Assembly: GCA_030141605.1 (NCBI GenBank)
Contig: JAQGDQ010000080.1
Span: 126,001 to 186,000, forward strand
DNA length: 60,000 nt
Source of the DNA: Tubiluchus corallicola
Lineage: Eukaryota; Priapulida; Priapulimorpha; Priapulimorphida; Tubiluchidae
Reading direction: 5' to 3'
Under the pieces are notes generated by a model, which ran no database searches, was not told the DNA's origin, and was given only the letters and a program-made list of their open reading frames with translations. Made by a program: the position numbers and the translations under genes. Positions 12,002 through 25,100 of this stretch are shown here, in pieces. How positions within the stretch are numbered: the first letter of the stretch is position 1; each line of letters opens with the position of its first letter.

Positions 12002-15000
12002 TATTTCGCAGGATAGATCATTAATCGGGTGAGCTTCGGTGATGAGTTGCAGTGAGCTCTCACTTCTGACCAAATGAAGAACAAGATTTTTTTGCCCTTT
12101 TACCTGCGCGTTTTTTTAAAAAAATAGGAAAAATTTATTTTGCCCAACCACTAGATCATATGCTTGACTTGATTCGCATGTCCATAAAATTTATTATTTT
12201 TGTCTTTATGCGTTAAGTTACCTTAGCTAACCATTCGGTTGAACATAATTTATCTAATTTGGACCATTGTAACCATATTTGTCATACCTTAACAAATGTT
12301 TGGACTTACAGATTCATATAAGATCGTAGGTATGTATGTTTTAGTGATTTTAATTCTTTAGTTGAGCGGACGAAAACACAGGGGTCAAATCATGTTGTCT
12401 TTTTCGCGCAATACCATTGCACACTTGGTTCACTGACTGCAATGACACTTCGTTCACCCGGCGTTGAGTTAGCCAGGGATTCTGACTTTAGGCTGAACAG
12501 ACTTCCTGGCAAAGGACTATAGACATCTAGTGAGACAGGCTGTGCGTGTTTAGTTAACAGCCAGCTGTTACAATCATCCCCTAAACCCTCTCCCCACTTC
12601 AAAGCTGCACTAAATGGCCAGGCCAGAGTGGGCGAAAAACCATATCCCATTCTCTGATGAGCAATTAGCACATGTTATGTCCACGTTTGCGTGTTTATTG
12701 TTTGTGTACCAATTCATTATGACAACAGAGCCGAGCAAAATTAGGTCAAAATCAAGTAAGCTCACATGATAAACTTATAGTGCCACCCTAAATATTTCTG
12801 AGGCGGCAAAGTATTTATAAATTGAATCCCGGTTCCAAATTTCACAGTGACTTTTATTCTTCAGTTCAGTCTTTCTGTTAAAGAAAACCACAGTAGCTTT
12901 TTGAAATTTAAGTATCAAGAATACTCTTATCAAGTTGTGCAACAAGTCGTCGAATATTCAACGTACAATAAATATGCTAAAAGTATCGTAATACAAAGAC
13001 AGTGGATAAAATCTGCACATTAATTAACCTGATGTGCACCGAGTGCTGACAGCATTTTCGAAATTCGCATTAAATTTTACTATAAATGCATCAGCAAGGC
13101 TTCCCATGAGAATGGAATTTACTTTGGGTTGAGAGACGTGCTGTTTGGCGCTGCTCGGATTTACAGAAGAAAATGAAAACGACAAAATTTGCATTTTCAG
13201 AATATCATTCCTCATACCATTCAAATTAGTTTTCTAACATTGTGCGTTGCCTGGATTTTACAGCTACTGCGGCATCGCTATATGCACTGTTTAAAATACC
13301 ACGCAGGCTAAGTAATTCGAAAATTTCGAAGAGCTAAAACCAAAAGAAAAAGTAGTTCTATCTATATGTTCATTCTTTTTATTATTATTTTTTGCGAATT
13401 TGTTGATTTGAAAAAAGACAATAGACTGATTATATGTCCCATCCAATAAAGTCAATTGCAATCGCAATTTTATAGTGATTGGCGGATAAGCAACTAAATT
13501 TATTATCTTGTGATTTCGGTCTGATTTCGAGCTTCTTTACATTAGATTTAGAAATATACAGGAATATATAAAATGAAAGATTATATTATGTGGTAGTAAG
13601 AGAAATAAAATTATTAAACAATTTGTTACTCGAATTTGAGTCAATGCCGTAACAGCAGCTGCTGTCTTCATCTACAAAATTCAGCATTACGTTAAAGTTA
13701 ATTATAATCACGACAGTCAACCATGGATGCAAAATTCTGGCAATTGCAACAGCGAGATTTGTTTTCGCACATCTTGCAGAATGTAAGAATGCTCTTTATG
13801 TACATTTCATTACAGCCGAGAGATTCCATGTGTACTCAATGTAATGATGTCTCGGTTATAAACCAGATTAATGTTCAAGAATCGTACATGCGTCGAGAGA
13901 CTGAAACTGAAGACAAAGTGCTTGAAGACATGGAAAGAATGTCGGGTGCTTTGATGACGCATGGTCACTAGGGGCAAGAAGGGAAGGTGTGAAAACCAAG
14001 AGTGCACTTTGCACTTGGCGAAGTAACTCAGTAAATTAAGCAACAAAGTAAAAGGAGTTGGTATTCGTAAGGGGTATTAAAAAGATGTTTTTAGATTTTT
14101 TGGCTCAATAAGGTATTCAAATGCGTATCAATGATGCATTTTCGTTTTTGGGAATAGGCTATGATTTATAACAGAAGCGGAAGGCAAAAGCTGAAAAGGA
14201 ATTACTGAATTTACAAGAAAAGTAGCTCAAGTGTTAACCTCCTCTTTTCTGCATCTGCTGGTGCTAAGTATATGCCGTATTAATGCCAGAGAAGAGGTTA
14301 TGCATTTCTTTAAGTCTTGTGCCAGGTGTCCATAATTGGAAAGTAAACCAGCTAGTATGCTGTGTTACTTCAGAATATGAGTTACACTTGAAGTGGAAAG
14401 GAAAGAATATATGACACCAACATTGTTAAAGTAAATGTATTATTTCTGTTAAACAATTAGTTGTGTCACATAACTTACCACGATATAATCAAACCAGTTT
14501 CGACGTATACTTAACAGCGCTGGTAACCATAGCCTCCGTAACCAGGGTGTTCAATGTTTACAAGTCTTGCCTACTGAATAATAGGTGTATTGAACAGGAC
14601 GAGGTAAATATTTCCAATGCTTCTGTAAATTTGTCCTCAGACCAATTCAACTTTACTGATGAAGGGTCACATTCATGATGCTAGCAATCTCGAATTACCA
14701 CTGGTAATTTGGTTTATTACAGCTTTGAATGGTCAGTTCTCAGACCAGCTCACGCGTGCAGCAAAGTGAACAGCTGCAGCAGCTTGTTCAGTATCGAATG
14801 TGAAAACAAAAAATCCAATTTTTGCAACTGTCAGTTTTGGTTGGACATAGAACAGTACTGATTCACCGAAATAATGTCATGCAGCATGCAAAATTCCATA
14901 TTATACACTTGAGAAGTTCAGACTAAAATTTACTACACGATTCCTTTGCTTTGTACATAGTAATAGTTATAGTTAAGCAACTTTACAATACGTGTCTTTG

Positions 15001-18000
15001 TAGCAGTGTATTGTGAGTGTATGCAGAATGCAATAAAGAAACGAACAAAGTCACAATCGAGAACTTAGGAAAATTCGACCGATTTCAGTGATCTGCATTA
15101 GCTGACATAGTTCCACAAAGAACAGCCGCATAGAGAACTCATTTAGACCATCCGTCACAATGGACCACATGGAGTAAAAATACCCCTTAGGTTTATCAGT
15201 CACTAGCAATTTTCTGCTTCTTTGGGTAAAACCTAATTGACCAATCAGTTGATTCAACGGCCTATGACAACGACAAATGGACGCACATGCAAACCTTTCA
15301 CAGAAGGCGATCCATTTACTACACATCGCAGACAAATTCAATTGATTCCTCATGCCGATACTTTTACGTTTTCTGACCTTGACTCCCGTGACAAACTCCG
15401 TACAAGCTTTGACATCAGAATAAAAATCTCGTTAGAAATTAGAAAGGCTAATGGTTAATCGATTGTTCGCCACATGCAGTACAGTATTTATTTAACAAAT
15501 GTGAGCTTCTCATATTATACTTATACTAAAAATTATGCTGTAACATACATTGTCAAGTTAGTAGACAATATCTCAATGCCCTGCCAAACACAAGCATTAC
15601 AATGAGGTTTGTGTCTAAGCTAAACAAAAACCGTATTAACATTTTCTGGTCATTTTCAATTAGATAAATCATTGATTATTTGCCTTTACTAAAAACTCAA
15701 AGATAGTTAGCAGAGCAAAGCTAATAAAACCGAATTGTTCAGCAAGATGGTACTTATCTATTTAATCACACACTTTGTCATACTCAACAGCTACATGAGG
15801 TACTGCTATGAGCGCCTAAATGGTTGTTGCGAACGGGAATTTGCTCAAGGATAGCTCTATCCACGATCAAGATAAGCCACAGGCAGAATTTTACATTGCC
15901 AGGGGCAGTGTGATAGATAAAACCGCTCAAAAAGCCATTTTCCTTTTGGTCACCAATCTATTTACTCATCAAGCTCGGAGCTGCCTAATTAAAGCCACCC
16001 TCATATACCGTGGCCACACACTGTTCCTCTCGCTCCATCTATAAACTATTGAATAAAAACCGCCTTAAAACCTAGAACAACAGCTAAACGAAAGCGTAAT
16101 TTATGCAAATAGTTTTACATTTATTGCGTAACTGCACAATGGGCAAATAAAGATGCTAAATAAACAAATTTAATCAACAAATCTTTTATTTAGATGTTTA
16201 ATGAAACGTCCGGAGAAAATTAATTTATTCATGTATTTTAGTCATTTGTCATCTTGACGATTTAATGAATGAGTCATTCCACTCAAACTCGAGTTCAAGC
16301 AATTAAATTTGGGCATTGCACCACAGATCGGTTTGTGTAAAACAGAAATAAATTGAGTAAATGTGGTGGCCGTTGGTATTTTTTGCCCGAGCTTATGTCC
16401 CAGAATGAATTATTGGCTTTTAATTTTTAATTTTTATGTTTGTTAATTGGCAATTTCTTACTTCTGCTTCTTCCCTTGAAGTAATTACCAATAATTATAC
16501 TTTACGAATGACACTTAACTTTAACGGTTACTGACGAAACATGTGCCAAGCATGGAAAACACGCGTATCCAACATTGCTTACGTTGTACTAAACATAATG
16601 GGTGAAGATAGGACATTTGTGGTCTTTGTGATATATGAAGAGCAGGAAACTCAAACTACTACTGCACTAGATTAGAGTAACGAATACCAGCCGTGCACGC
16701 ACAAGTTACAAGTTGTTGAAAGCTACACCCGACGTTATACGCACACAGTGATCATGGTTTACAACTCTGCTGCCGCAACACCAAGTGTCTCCCTGTGAAG
16801 AGTTGAGTTTATGACATGCTAATGACTTCAACATCAAAGCTCTTTTCAGTCTCCTGCTCTGTTCTGCACATCAAAGCGGTGATCTTCCTCGCATCTAATG
16901 ACGTCATAAACTATGTACCAGTAATAATTAGCAAGTAAAACACGCCATGATAATAAAGAGGAAGCGGTTCTTTCGGATGTGGTCCACCTGCTAGAAGACC
17001 ACCAAGTTACTGCAAATATACGAACGCTTTTCTCTCGATAAGGTCAAGATATGCGAATGAATTCCTAAACCTGCAATATTTTCCAGTGTGGAATCCCGAA
17101 TTTTTGTGAATTTAAAAAAGACAGGACAATAATCGCGGCACTGGTCGAAATCCTGTCCGAATCGGCATCTTAAAGGCTATTAAAGAGACTCGGATTCAAG
17201 TGGTGTGAAGTTATTATGTCTCTAAAATTTTAACAAGAATCTTTCTGGATTGTGAAGGTTGCTGACGTGCCAGTTAGACGTGATGAGACTGGCACAAAAC
17301 TGATACAAATGTTTACTTCCTGGGGGAGATTAAGGTTATGCTAGACCACAGAAGCAAACCGTTATAAGCAGCAATTGCCCTGATGGAAATTTTATTAGGC
17401 AATCACACGATTACGTCCAACGTCATTCTTGCATTTTTCATTGGTTGTTGTTGGTGAGCATGGGGGTCTGACGATGGAGTATTGCTACTGTAGAGGAATG
17501 CAAAAAAGAGAAACGCTCAAGCAGTGATGAAATCTGTTTTATGAAAACATGTGGATGATGACGGTGATGATCATATACTTACCACATATAACAACAAATT
17601 TATTTATATTTTGTTTAAATAGTTGGTTAGAATTAGCGTCGATAGAGTGTAAAAAATCGACATCCCCGATTTGTTGAGCTATTAGTTAATTTTCATTTTG
17701 TACGATGGCTCAAAACTTGCAGTTGTGAAAGATGAAAATATCCTATATAGCAGCAGATGAAATTTTCTAGGCTTCCTTGTTTTCATGGAATGTAATTACT
17801 TTGTTCACGCCACGTACGTGACAATAACAGGTGAATGCGCGTATATATACAGCAACAGCAGTATAATAGCTCAAAATAGTGAACGATCGATGGTAAGTTA
17901 CACTGTGCGTAATCGCGTTTTATCAGTTTCTACGTCGGAGAGTCATTACTACTGCGAGAACAAAAAATTGTACACGAAGATTCTAGCAGAAAGAGCTTAT

Positions 18001-18190
18001 AACTTTTGAACAATTATTTTCCAAGCTAACGTCAACAAAGTAAAGTTTATAATTTTACTACTACTGATACTTTACCCGACAAGGACTGGACTTTCTGTAG
18101 AACGAAACTAATGAAATAATGAAGTAGTGATATAGTAATGAAAATTTCTTCCAAACCCTTCCTGTCTTTAAGGGAAAAGTGAGGACTATG
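12002..18190. other. intergenic, nothing recognised
   Basis: About 6 kb with short, unrecognised open frames (for example 12390-12671 minus, 13024-13224 minus, 13723-13971 plus, 15051-15353 minus). None shows conserved motifs or chains with splice sites into a protein I know. Unfamiliar exons could be missed. Confidence 0.45.
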
Positions 18191-18597
18191 AGAAGGGAGG
18201 TTTTAAATTTTATTGCACATTAAGAAGTTATTGCATATATGCTTCTTAGTCATAAAATCCATGCGTATAATAAATCGCAAAGATTTAAAATTTATATAAC
18301 CGTATAGTATCACATATCTATCGATATAAATTAATAACACACACTTAATGCATATCATATTAATCACACTGTCGTAAATTCTTAAAGTCACGAATTTCTG
18401 CCTTATATATTCTTGTTATGGGCATTTATTGGACTCGTAAGCTTGCCTTATGGTAAATGGTGGCAGAGTTTCTAAAAACGCAGTAGACTCTGTTTTTGCT
18501 GATTTATTCTATGCATGGATTTTATGAGTAAGAAGCATACATGTATTAACTTTTTAATATGCAATGAAAATTCAAACCTCCCTTCCCACAGTTTACC
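18191..18597. mobile_element. foldback/MITE with about 90-bp imperfect inverted arms
   Basis: Left arm 18191-18280 (GAAGGGAGGTTTTAAATTTT..., ATGCTTCTTAGTCATAAAAT) is the reverse complement, with scattered mismatches, of right arm 18499-18597 (ATTTTATGAGTAAGAAGCAT ... CCTCCCTTC). About 220 bp lies between. No open frame supports a protein. Confidence 0.8.
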
Positions 18598-21500
18598 ACC
18601 AATCCCGTGAGTATGCAAAGAGGTAAAAAGCAATGCGTTTTGTGCTATTTTGTAAGCTCAGCGGGCTCTGGCATCTGCTGTTTCTATTGTACAATTAGGC
18701 CTGCTCTCTAGCATAGCATTTACATGAAAATAATTACATTGTTCACAGGATCAACAGCCTGCGATAAAAATCAACAACGACACCACGCAGCAGTTGAGTT
18801 ACGACCCTGGACAGAGGAAAAAAGCTAACAAAGAACCGAGGTGTTAACAGCAATGTAACAGGCGATTGACACATAAATGTGTCAAAATGAACATTAGATT
18901 TGAAAAATAATCAATATAAACTAAATAATATATAAGTCCATGACTTGAGTTTTTTGACACTTCACTAAATAGTTCATAGATTACACATGCCTGATTCATC
19001 CATTAATACGTGTAAATATCAAGTAATCCATTCCTATATATAACAATTAAATGAAATTTTAAAATACTACTACTAATTTTACTATAAAAATTATCTATCT
19101 AGCCAATAATCAACAAAAATCAATCAGCAAAATTTCAATCAAAATTTTTAGTCGTCTAATAATTTGGTTTCACGGCTAACAAAATTGGCTTATACTTTCA
19201 CTGACAAATGTGGCTATGGTTGGGTCCTGGTGACACATCTACTATTTTTGTTGCACTAGAATAACTCGGTGACAAAATCGATAGTTGTCAGTTCAATGTG
19301 CGAAGCATAAATCTTTAGCTTACACTAAAATCTCGACTTTCATACTAATCTTTTATTAAATAAATGGAAAGAACAAACAAAAATCATGTATCATGTGTTG
19401 TAATTTATTACATACTGCAGTTTTCTGATTGTAGTATACATATATATTATTTACTGTACATGATGAATATAATTTTATTCACCTGCCTGTCTGAGTACAA
19501 CGAGTATAATGAATTTATGTGTCGCCCGTAAATATTTTCTCAGTAAAGTTTAGCGTGCGCGTGCACAACGAAATAATGGCGTACTGTCGTCTGCAAGGTG
19601 AGAAATGGCCAGCGTCTGAACAGTTGTGTCTTCCCTCGACCCATCAATGAGGCAGCCATACGTAAATCACGGCTTCATATTGATAATGGATGCAACCTGT
19701 CAGAAAGTGCAGTTCACTGGCTTCTTTCTCAACATAATTAAGGGCTTCACCGATAAGAACAAAGGAGGGCTCCCAGCCAGGACCATTAATAATTGTATAA
19801 TAGTTACTGTGTGATTGGCTATCATTCTTAAAACAGATGTCGCAATGAAGTCTAAGCGTCCACAAATTGAAATTAAAATTTTCGTCTTTTGAGTATGTCT
19901 GCATACTTGCTGAATTAGACGGGTTATCACTATCAGTTAGTCGAGGGCTAAATTCAGAGAATTCAAGTAGCGTTACTGACGAGTGAAAATGGCTATTAAT
20001 GTATCAGATATCACATTTTAAAGTACAATCATTTATGAAAATCTAGTCAAGGAGAAGTTTATTTTTTTCAGTATCTTGCATATTATAAGCACAAAAGCCA
20101 CAGAGCTTATATTTAAACAGCATAAAGGCGTAAAGCGCTTCCTATTAGGCAAAATGAAATTTTATCAGTATGCCATTAGCACATCCAGGTATCCTGCAGG
20201 GTCAATCTCTTAAAGCATGCTCCCTTATGCTCCCTATCTTGACATCTGCCTGTCGTGCAAATTACCAGGTGAATTAACGCACGTCAATAAAGATGGAGAA
20301 AGATTTTACTATTAGATTTGCATCTCAGCGTGATTCGCGGAGTAATGGACAAAGTATAGAGCAAAATCTCCTGCAGAGAGATAAGAGTGGTGATTTCACA
20401 CAGTCCCTGCCCATTATACGCACGGGTCGTAAAATGGGAAAACTCAAGATGGAAAAATAAATAATAGAGAGACTAAAATTAAGGGTGGATACAAGTGCGC
20501 CGTGTAAAACTCTAACTCCGTGGGAAATTTATTGTTGGGTTGTTAACTTCAGAGAAGTATACTTAGCACGTGGATGACAATGCACGAATTTTTTTCAATC
20601 CTGAACTGTGGAACAGTTTGAGAAAATACTACTTTGTCGCAACTGTTAGTGATCGAATTGCTTGTGAGAAAGGAGTTTGTTCAACTTTCGACCAGCAACA
20701 CTGTGCAAATAGACGCCGGCGATATTTACCATTGTGAAAAAGCGTAAAAGTGTTAGCTGACTACTCAAATTACGGGTGTTGCTTGAGAGCCATTCACTAT
20801 AAAATACGACTTCAAACGTTAACCAGAAAGAAGGAACTACTAGGCTTAGAACATTTTTGATGTTGAGTAGTGTGAGTGGCATTAGATAGTAAAAGCACAC
20901 TACAGAAACAAACATCGGAATTTGGGCGAATTGAGCAGTCAAATTTAAACAGTATACACACTTTATAAATAAAAGAATCTGTTATAAAGGAATACACGTT
21001 ATAATAATCCAGTGATGTTAATCGCTGAGGATTATGCATAGATGTAAAAACCATAAAAAATGTAACGATAAACCAATGACAAAAACAAACAGTTTTCGAA
21101 TAAGTTTTCCACATGAAAAAGGAGGTACTTGGATGGATTCGCTTACCAAAGAAGCCCCAGGCAAACCTGCCACGGCATAAATGTCATATAGATCCCCCAT
21201 TTCAAATGACGTATACTAGATCTATGCTAGTAATTTAAAATTCTGTATGCATTGTACTGCGTTTATATTTGACATCAAAGCCAGAGGCAATAATGTGAGA
21301 ATGATGGAGATGCACGAGCAGGGTTTCTTGAAGGATGGAAAGGATGGAACGTCGCTAAAGCTTTTGAGATCTCCAATTATGAAAGCTGCTTTTTCGTTAC
21401 TAATAAGCATTAAGCAATTATGCATTGCTTATAATTCTACTAAAACTGAGCAAAATGTTTGGTTAATATAAAATGTGACGTTTATGGAACTAGCAGTTGA

Positions 21501-22064
21501 AAATGTAATAATTGCGTGCAAGCTTAAAAAAACGGCCACTTCCTGAAAAAGCGGCTCAACTTGAGTCTTCATATCATTTTAAAATTAAGCGAGCTTAGCC
21601 GACATTCCGTAAGAAAAGTGAGAATTCCTCAAATGTGTTCAATACCGAACTTTGAAATATTTGTGAAAAGAGTCGCAATGGCAGCCGTTTAGGTAAGTGT
21701 TATCAGGTTAGTATTTAATGGCGCACAAAGAAAGGCTAGCCAACCGAAATAATCCGTTAGATGTTACACGCCATGCCTACAAATAAGTGGTATGTATGCG
21801 TGCTGTACAAGTTGGCCTTAAAAACTAAGCTGTCTAATAGCAGCAATGTAATTGAATCGAGGATAAAGCAGTGAAGGAATTAGCTTGCAAATGTTGGGAA
21901 ATTAATTAACCTTAGTCTGTCATTTTGTTAAGAAATCGAATGCGGGTAATGTAATATAACAGGTTTTTACGCTTGCAACATAATTCTTTATTTTCAAATA
22001 AAAAATTTGTTAGGCGTATTTTATATAAATTATTTTACAAGCAAAAAGATCACAAAGTTGGTTC
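18598..22064. other. intergenic, nothing recognised
   Basis: Several overlapping short open frames around 19626-19930 and 20646-21200, without recognisable domains. Confidence 0.45.
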
Positions 22065-22185
22065 TTAATAAGTGCAAGCTTCCCTTTTGAACCGTGGACC
22101 AGTGATTTCCCATGGCAGCGTGAAACACTATGATATATGAAAAATCACTGACCCGCAGTTTGAAAGGGAGCTTGTGCCTATTAAT
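22065..22185. repeat. long imperfect hairpin (about 46-bp arms, about 29-nt loop)
   Basis: Left arm 22065-22110 (TTAATAAGTGCAAGCTTCCC ...) pairs with 22140-22185 (... AAAGGGAGCTTGTGCCTATT). Differences between the arms are nearly all transitions plus one indel, so many mismatches would be G:U pairs in RNA. Could be a small foldback element or a hairpin RNA; no expression evidence. Confidence 0.65.
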
Positions 22186-25100
22186 TAACTGCATTAACTG
22201 GTCAATTAACATTATAATTTTTATTTTATTTATTTCGCATACAATGCAAAGTTTACAATAAAACGAATAGAGCATGAGAGAAGGAATAGCAAAATAATTA
22301 CAAGCCTACATGTACTGCTTCATACACTTGTGAGAACGTGACGTGCAGAGCTTTTTACGTTGAAATTAAACGTTGACTTACAATCTTACTTACTTTCTTC
22401 CCTCTTTTTAAAAAGTCAAAAGCAATTGTTTACTACGACACTGTGACGATAAAGTAAGTTGAGCTTCAACAGGAAGCCAAGGTACGTAACCACAAGGGAC
22501 GGTCGAACATTTTGGCAGGTTAGCCAGTTCACCACACCTATTAGCGGAAAGTGAAGTTTTATTTCACATGAATGATATTTTAGATTAGGGAAACGCATCC
22601 GCTTTTCGTGCGAGTGTCTGCGGTTCATGGGTGAGCGAAGTATTAGCCTTTTTTTACTGTTTGTAACTCTTAGTGGAGGAGATACGTCGTTGGTTTAGGT
22701 ATTGACACCGGCATGCGCAGTGAACAAATCACAATTCTATCGCTGTGAGAAGGAAGAGAAGAAATTAATCCTGTCTCACATTTATAAGTAAAATGATCTT
22801 CACGTAACAAAAACATTTTCCTCGTGATAAAAAATGTACTTGCGGCTACGAGTTGCATATCTTTATTTCAATGATTTCAATGCAGCTTCTACAGTATATT
22901 GAGAGTCCAGGAAGTTTTAACAAATGAGAGTTGGAATTATCCTTGCAGCCACAGTGGGCAGGATATTAAGTTTCTATTGAAGAAAGCTGTAGTAAGACTC
23001 GAATGAATCCTGTACAAACATTGAAGAGTTTCTGTAATCCTGACGATGATTTAAAGTTGCAATTTGGAAAGTTTTCTTCGACACAGACACTGAAATGCCT
23101 TGAATGAAACCCCGGAAGCAATTGCAACGAGCCTACGAGCAAGAAAGCAGATAATTCCGTCAGTTATGCAGTAACCAGTTCCAAATGAACAGAAAAGGCG
23201 GGCTTTTGACTTACAGGCTTCTTTCATCTAAACGAAGTATTTGTATTACCTAAAGAGCAACTGACCAGTTTGCAATTCTGAAAGTAAAACCTGACGCTGA
23301 AAATAAGTAACTAAGACAGCAGACGCATTTAGAACTAACTACTTTCTTCTGCAGTGATAGTTACTGCACAGACATCAGCAAATCTGCGATTAATTCGAGC
23401 TGCATAAGTGGGAAAAGGTTCATGTTAACAGTATTTGTGGTAAGAGATTTATCAACCCTTATGTAAATGCGATGATCACTAAGGTATTGTTGTGAAAAAT
23501 ATGAGGCTAACCTTAAAACTTTAATTCAATTTTCATAAAGCACTTGTATAAATTATTCAGTGAGTTTCAGCAGATATGGTAGGTAATTTATGCATGCCGC
23601 AGTGTGCTGTAGGTGCGCCGGTAGGACTACTGGAAGCCAACGCAGCTGCATCATTTATTAGACGGTTGAGCTGACTGAATGGGAAGTTCCATGGGAATGA
23701 AAAATGATTTTCTGGCATTTTCCCGTTTCATGTTAAAGTGCTCGCTCAGAGAGATTTTGTTATCAGCATCACTGTAATACCGAAGTCTTTTATCAAAGGC
23801 AGCAGCACACTGTACATGAAGTTTTTAAAATTGGCGGCTTATACGACTATTCTTGTTGTCAAGAGTTTTTATAGTTAACTATGCTTTGTTTAATAGCATT
23901 TTAATTAGAGTCTTGCAAAGAGAGCTTACAGAATTTACCATCTAAGCCAATTATACACATTGCAAAGTTAAATGATACAACAGTTCATTAAAACACCCTT
24001 AAGAGCTCATCATGCACGTCCATAAAGAATGAATGCATATTTGCACAATTAATTGAATGTGTGAGCCATTAAAAGATTCACTGAAAGAGCGGTTTCATAG
24101 TGTCGAGATGATGGAGTTTACTGTTGCTTAGACGTTGTTAACATCGTGCACGTAATTTTTAATGTAAAACGATTAAGAATTTCAGGCCACCTTTGTTGGC
24201 TTTTCTCTGAGAACTGTTTCGGATTTATTCTAGATCAACATCAACACAATTTTTGTTTCTTGGAACCTAGAAAACAAAACTGCTAAAGATATTTAATTTA
24301 AATACTCTTTAAATTAGCTTTAGGTTTAATAGTATTATGCAGAGAATATCCTAACCCGAACACATTTATAAATTCTCACAAAGCAAATATTGCAGCATCA
24401 GCATAATTTCCCCATAGTAAAATTAATTTCTAATTCATTGTGATTACCTGTCAGTATTCACAGTGAAGTGAATCCAGGCTTTGAGACAAACTGATAAATA
24501 ATTAGTGAAGACTGAAAAGGTTTGGAAATATGCCATGCATATGCTTAGCCATTATATCTGACGGAGGAGGAGGTTATGTGGATTTACTGTGGGTGGCAGT
24601 AAATCAATGCAAAGAATCCACTTTTGGTGACTGCTGTGTTTATTATAAAATATTGCTTGGGTGAAAGGTTTGATAAATTTAAAAAACTATGACGTCTATT
24701 GCAAAGCGACCAGCCAAAAAGCTGGGATTTGCTTTTCGCGAGATTCGGGTACTGATTTTTGGGAATACAGAGCTCAGTATCAACAATGGCGCATATAAAG
24801 CAAATGAAAAGCAGTCGAATCTATATTGGTAAACAAAATGCATAAGAACTAAAAAGCATGAACTTTTTTGTATTGTTTCAGTAACAAAATCAGAAAAATA
24901 CAATGTTTTTTACATAAACTGAGAGTGGGTCTAACAGAGAGCGACGTCATAAAGAATTTTGTTAAAGCTCAATATTCATGAATATTGTCATTCCTCAGAA
25001 AAATAGTTGGGTGTGACTCTGGACATTTGTTATCTGATACAGTAAAATACGATAACTACTGAAGAAACTCCCTGCAAAGCGAATACAACCCTCAATAAGA

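Noticed and set aside
17110-17160. Hairpin around GACAGGA...TCCTGTC
   Set aside because: Arms are short and imperfect; expected by chance in 60 kb.
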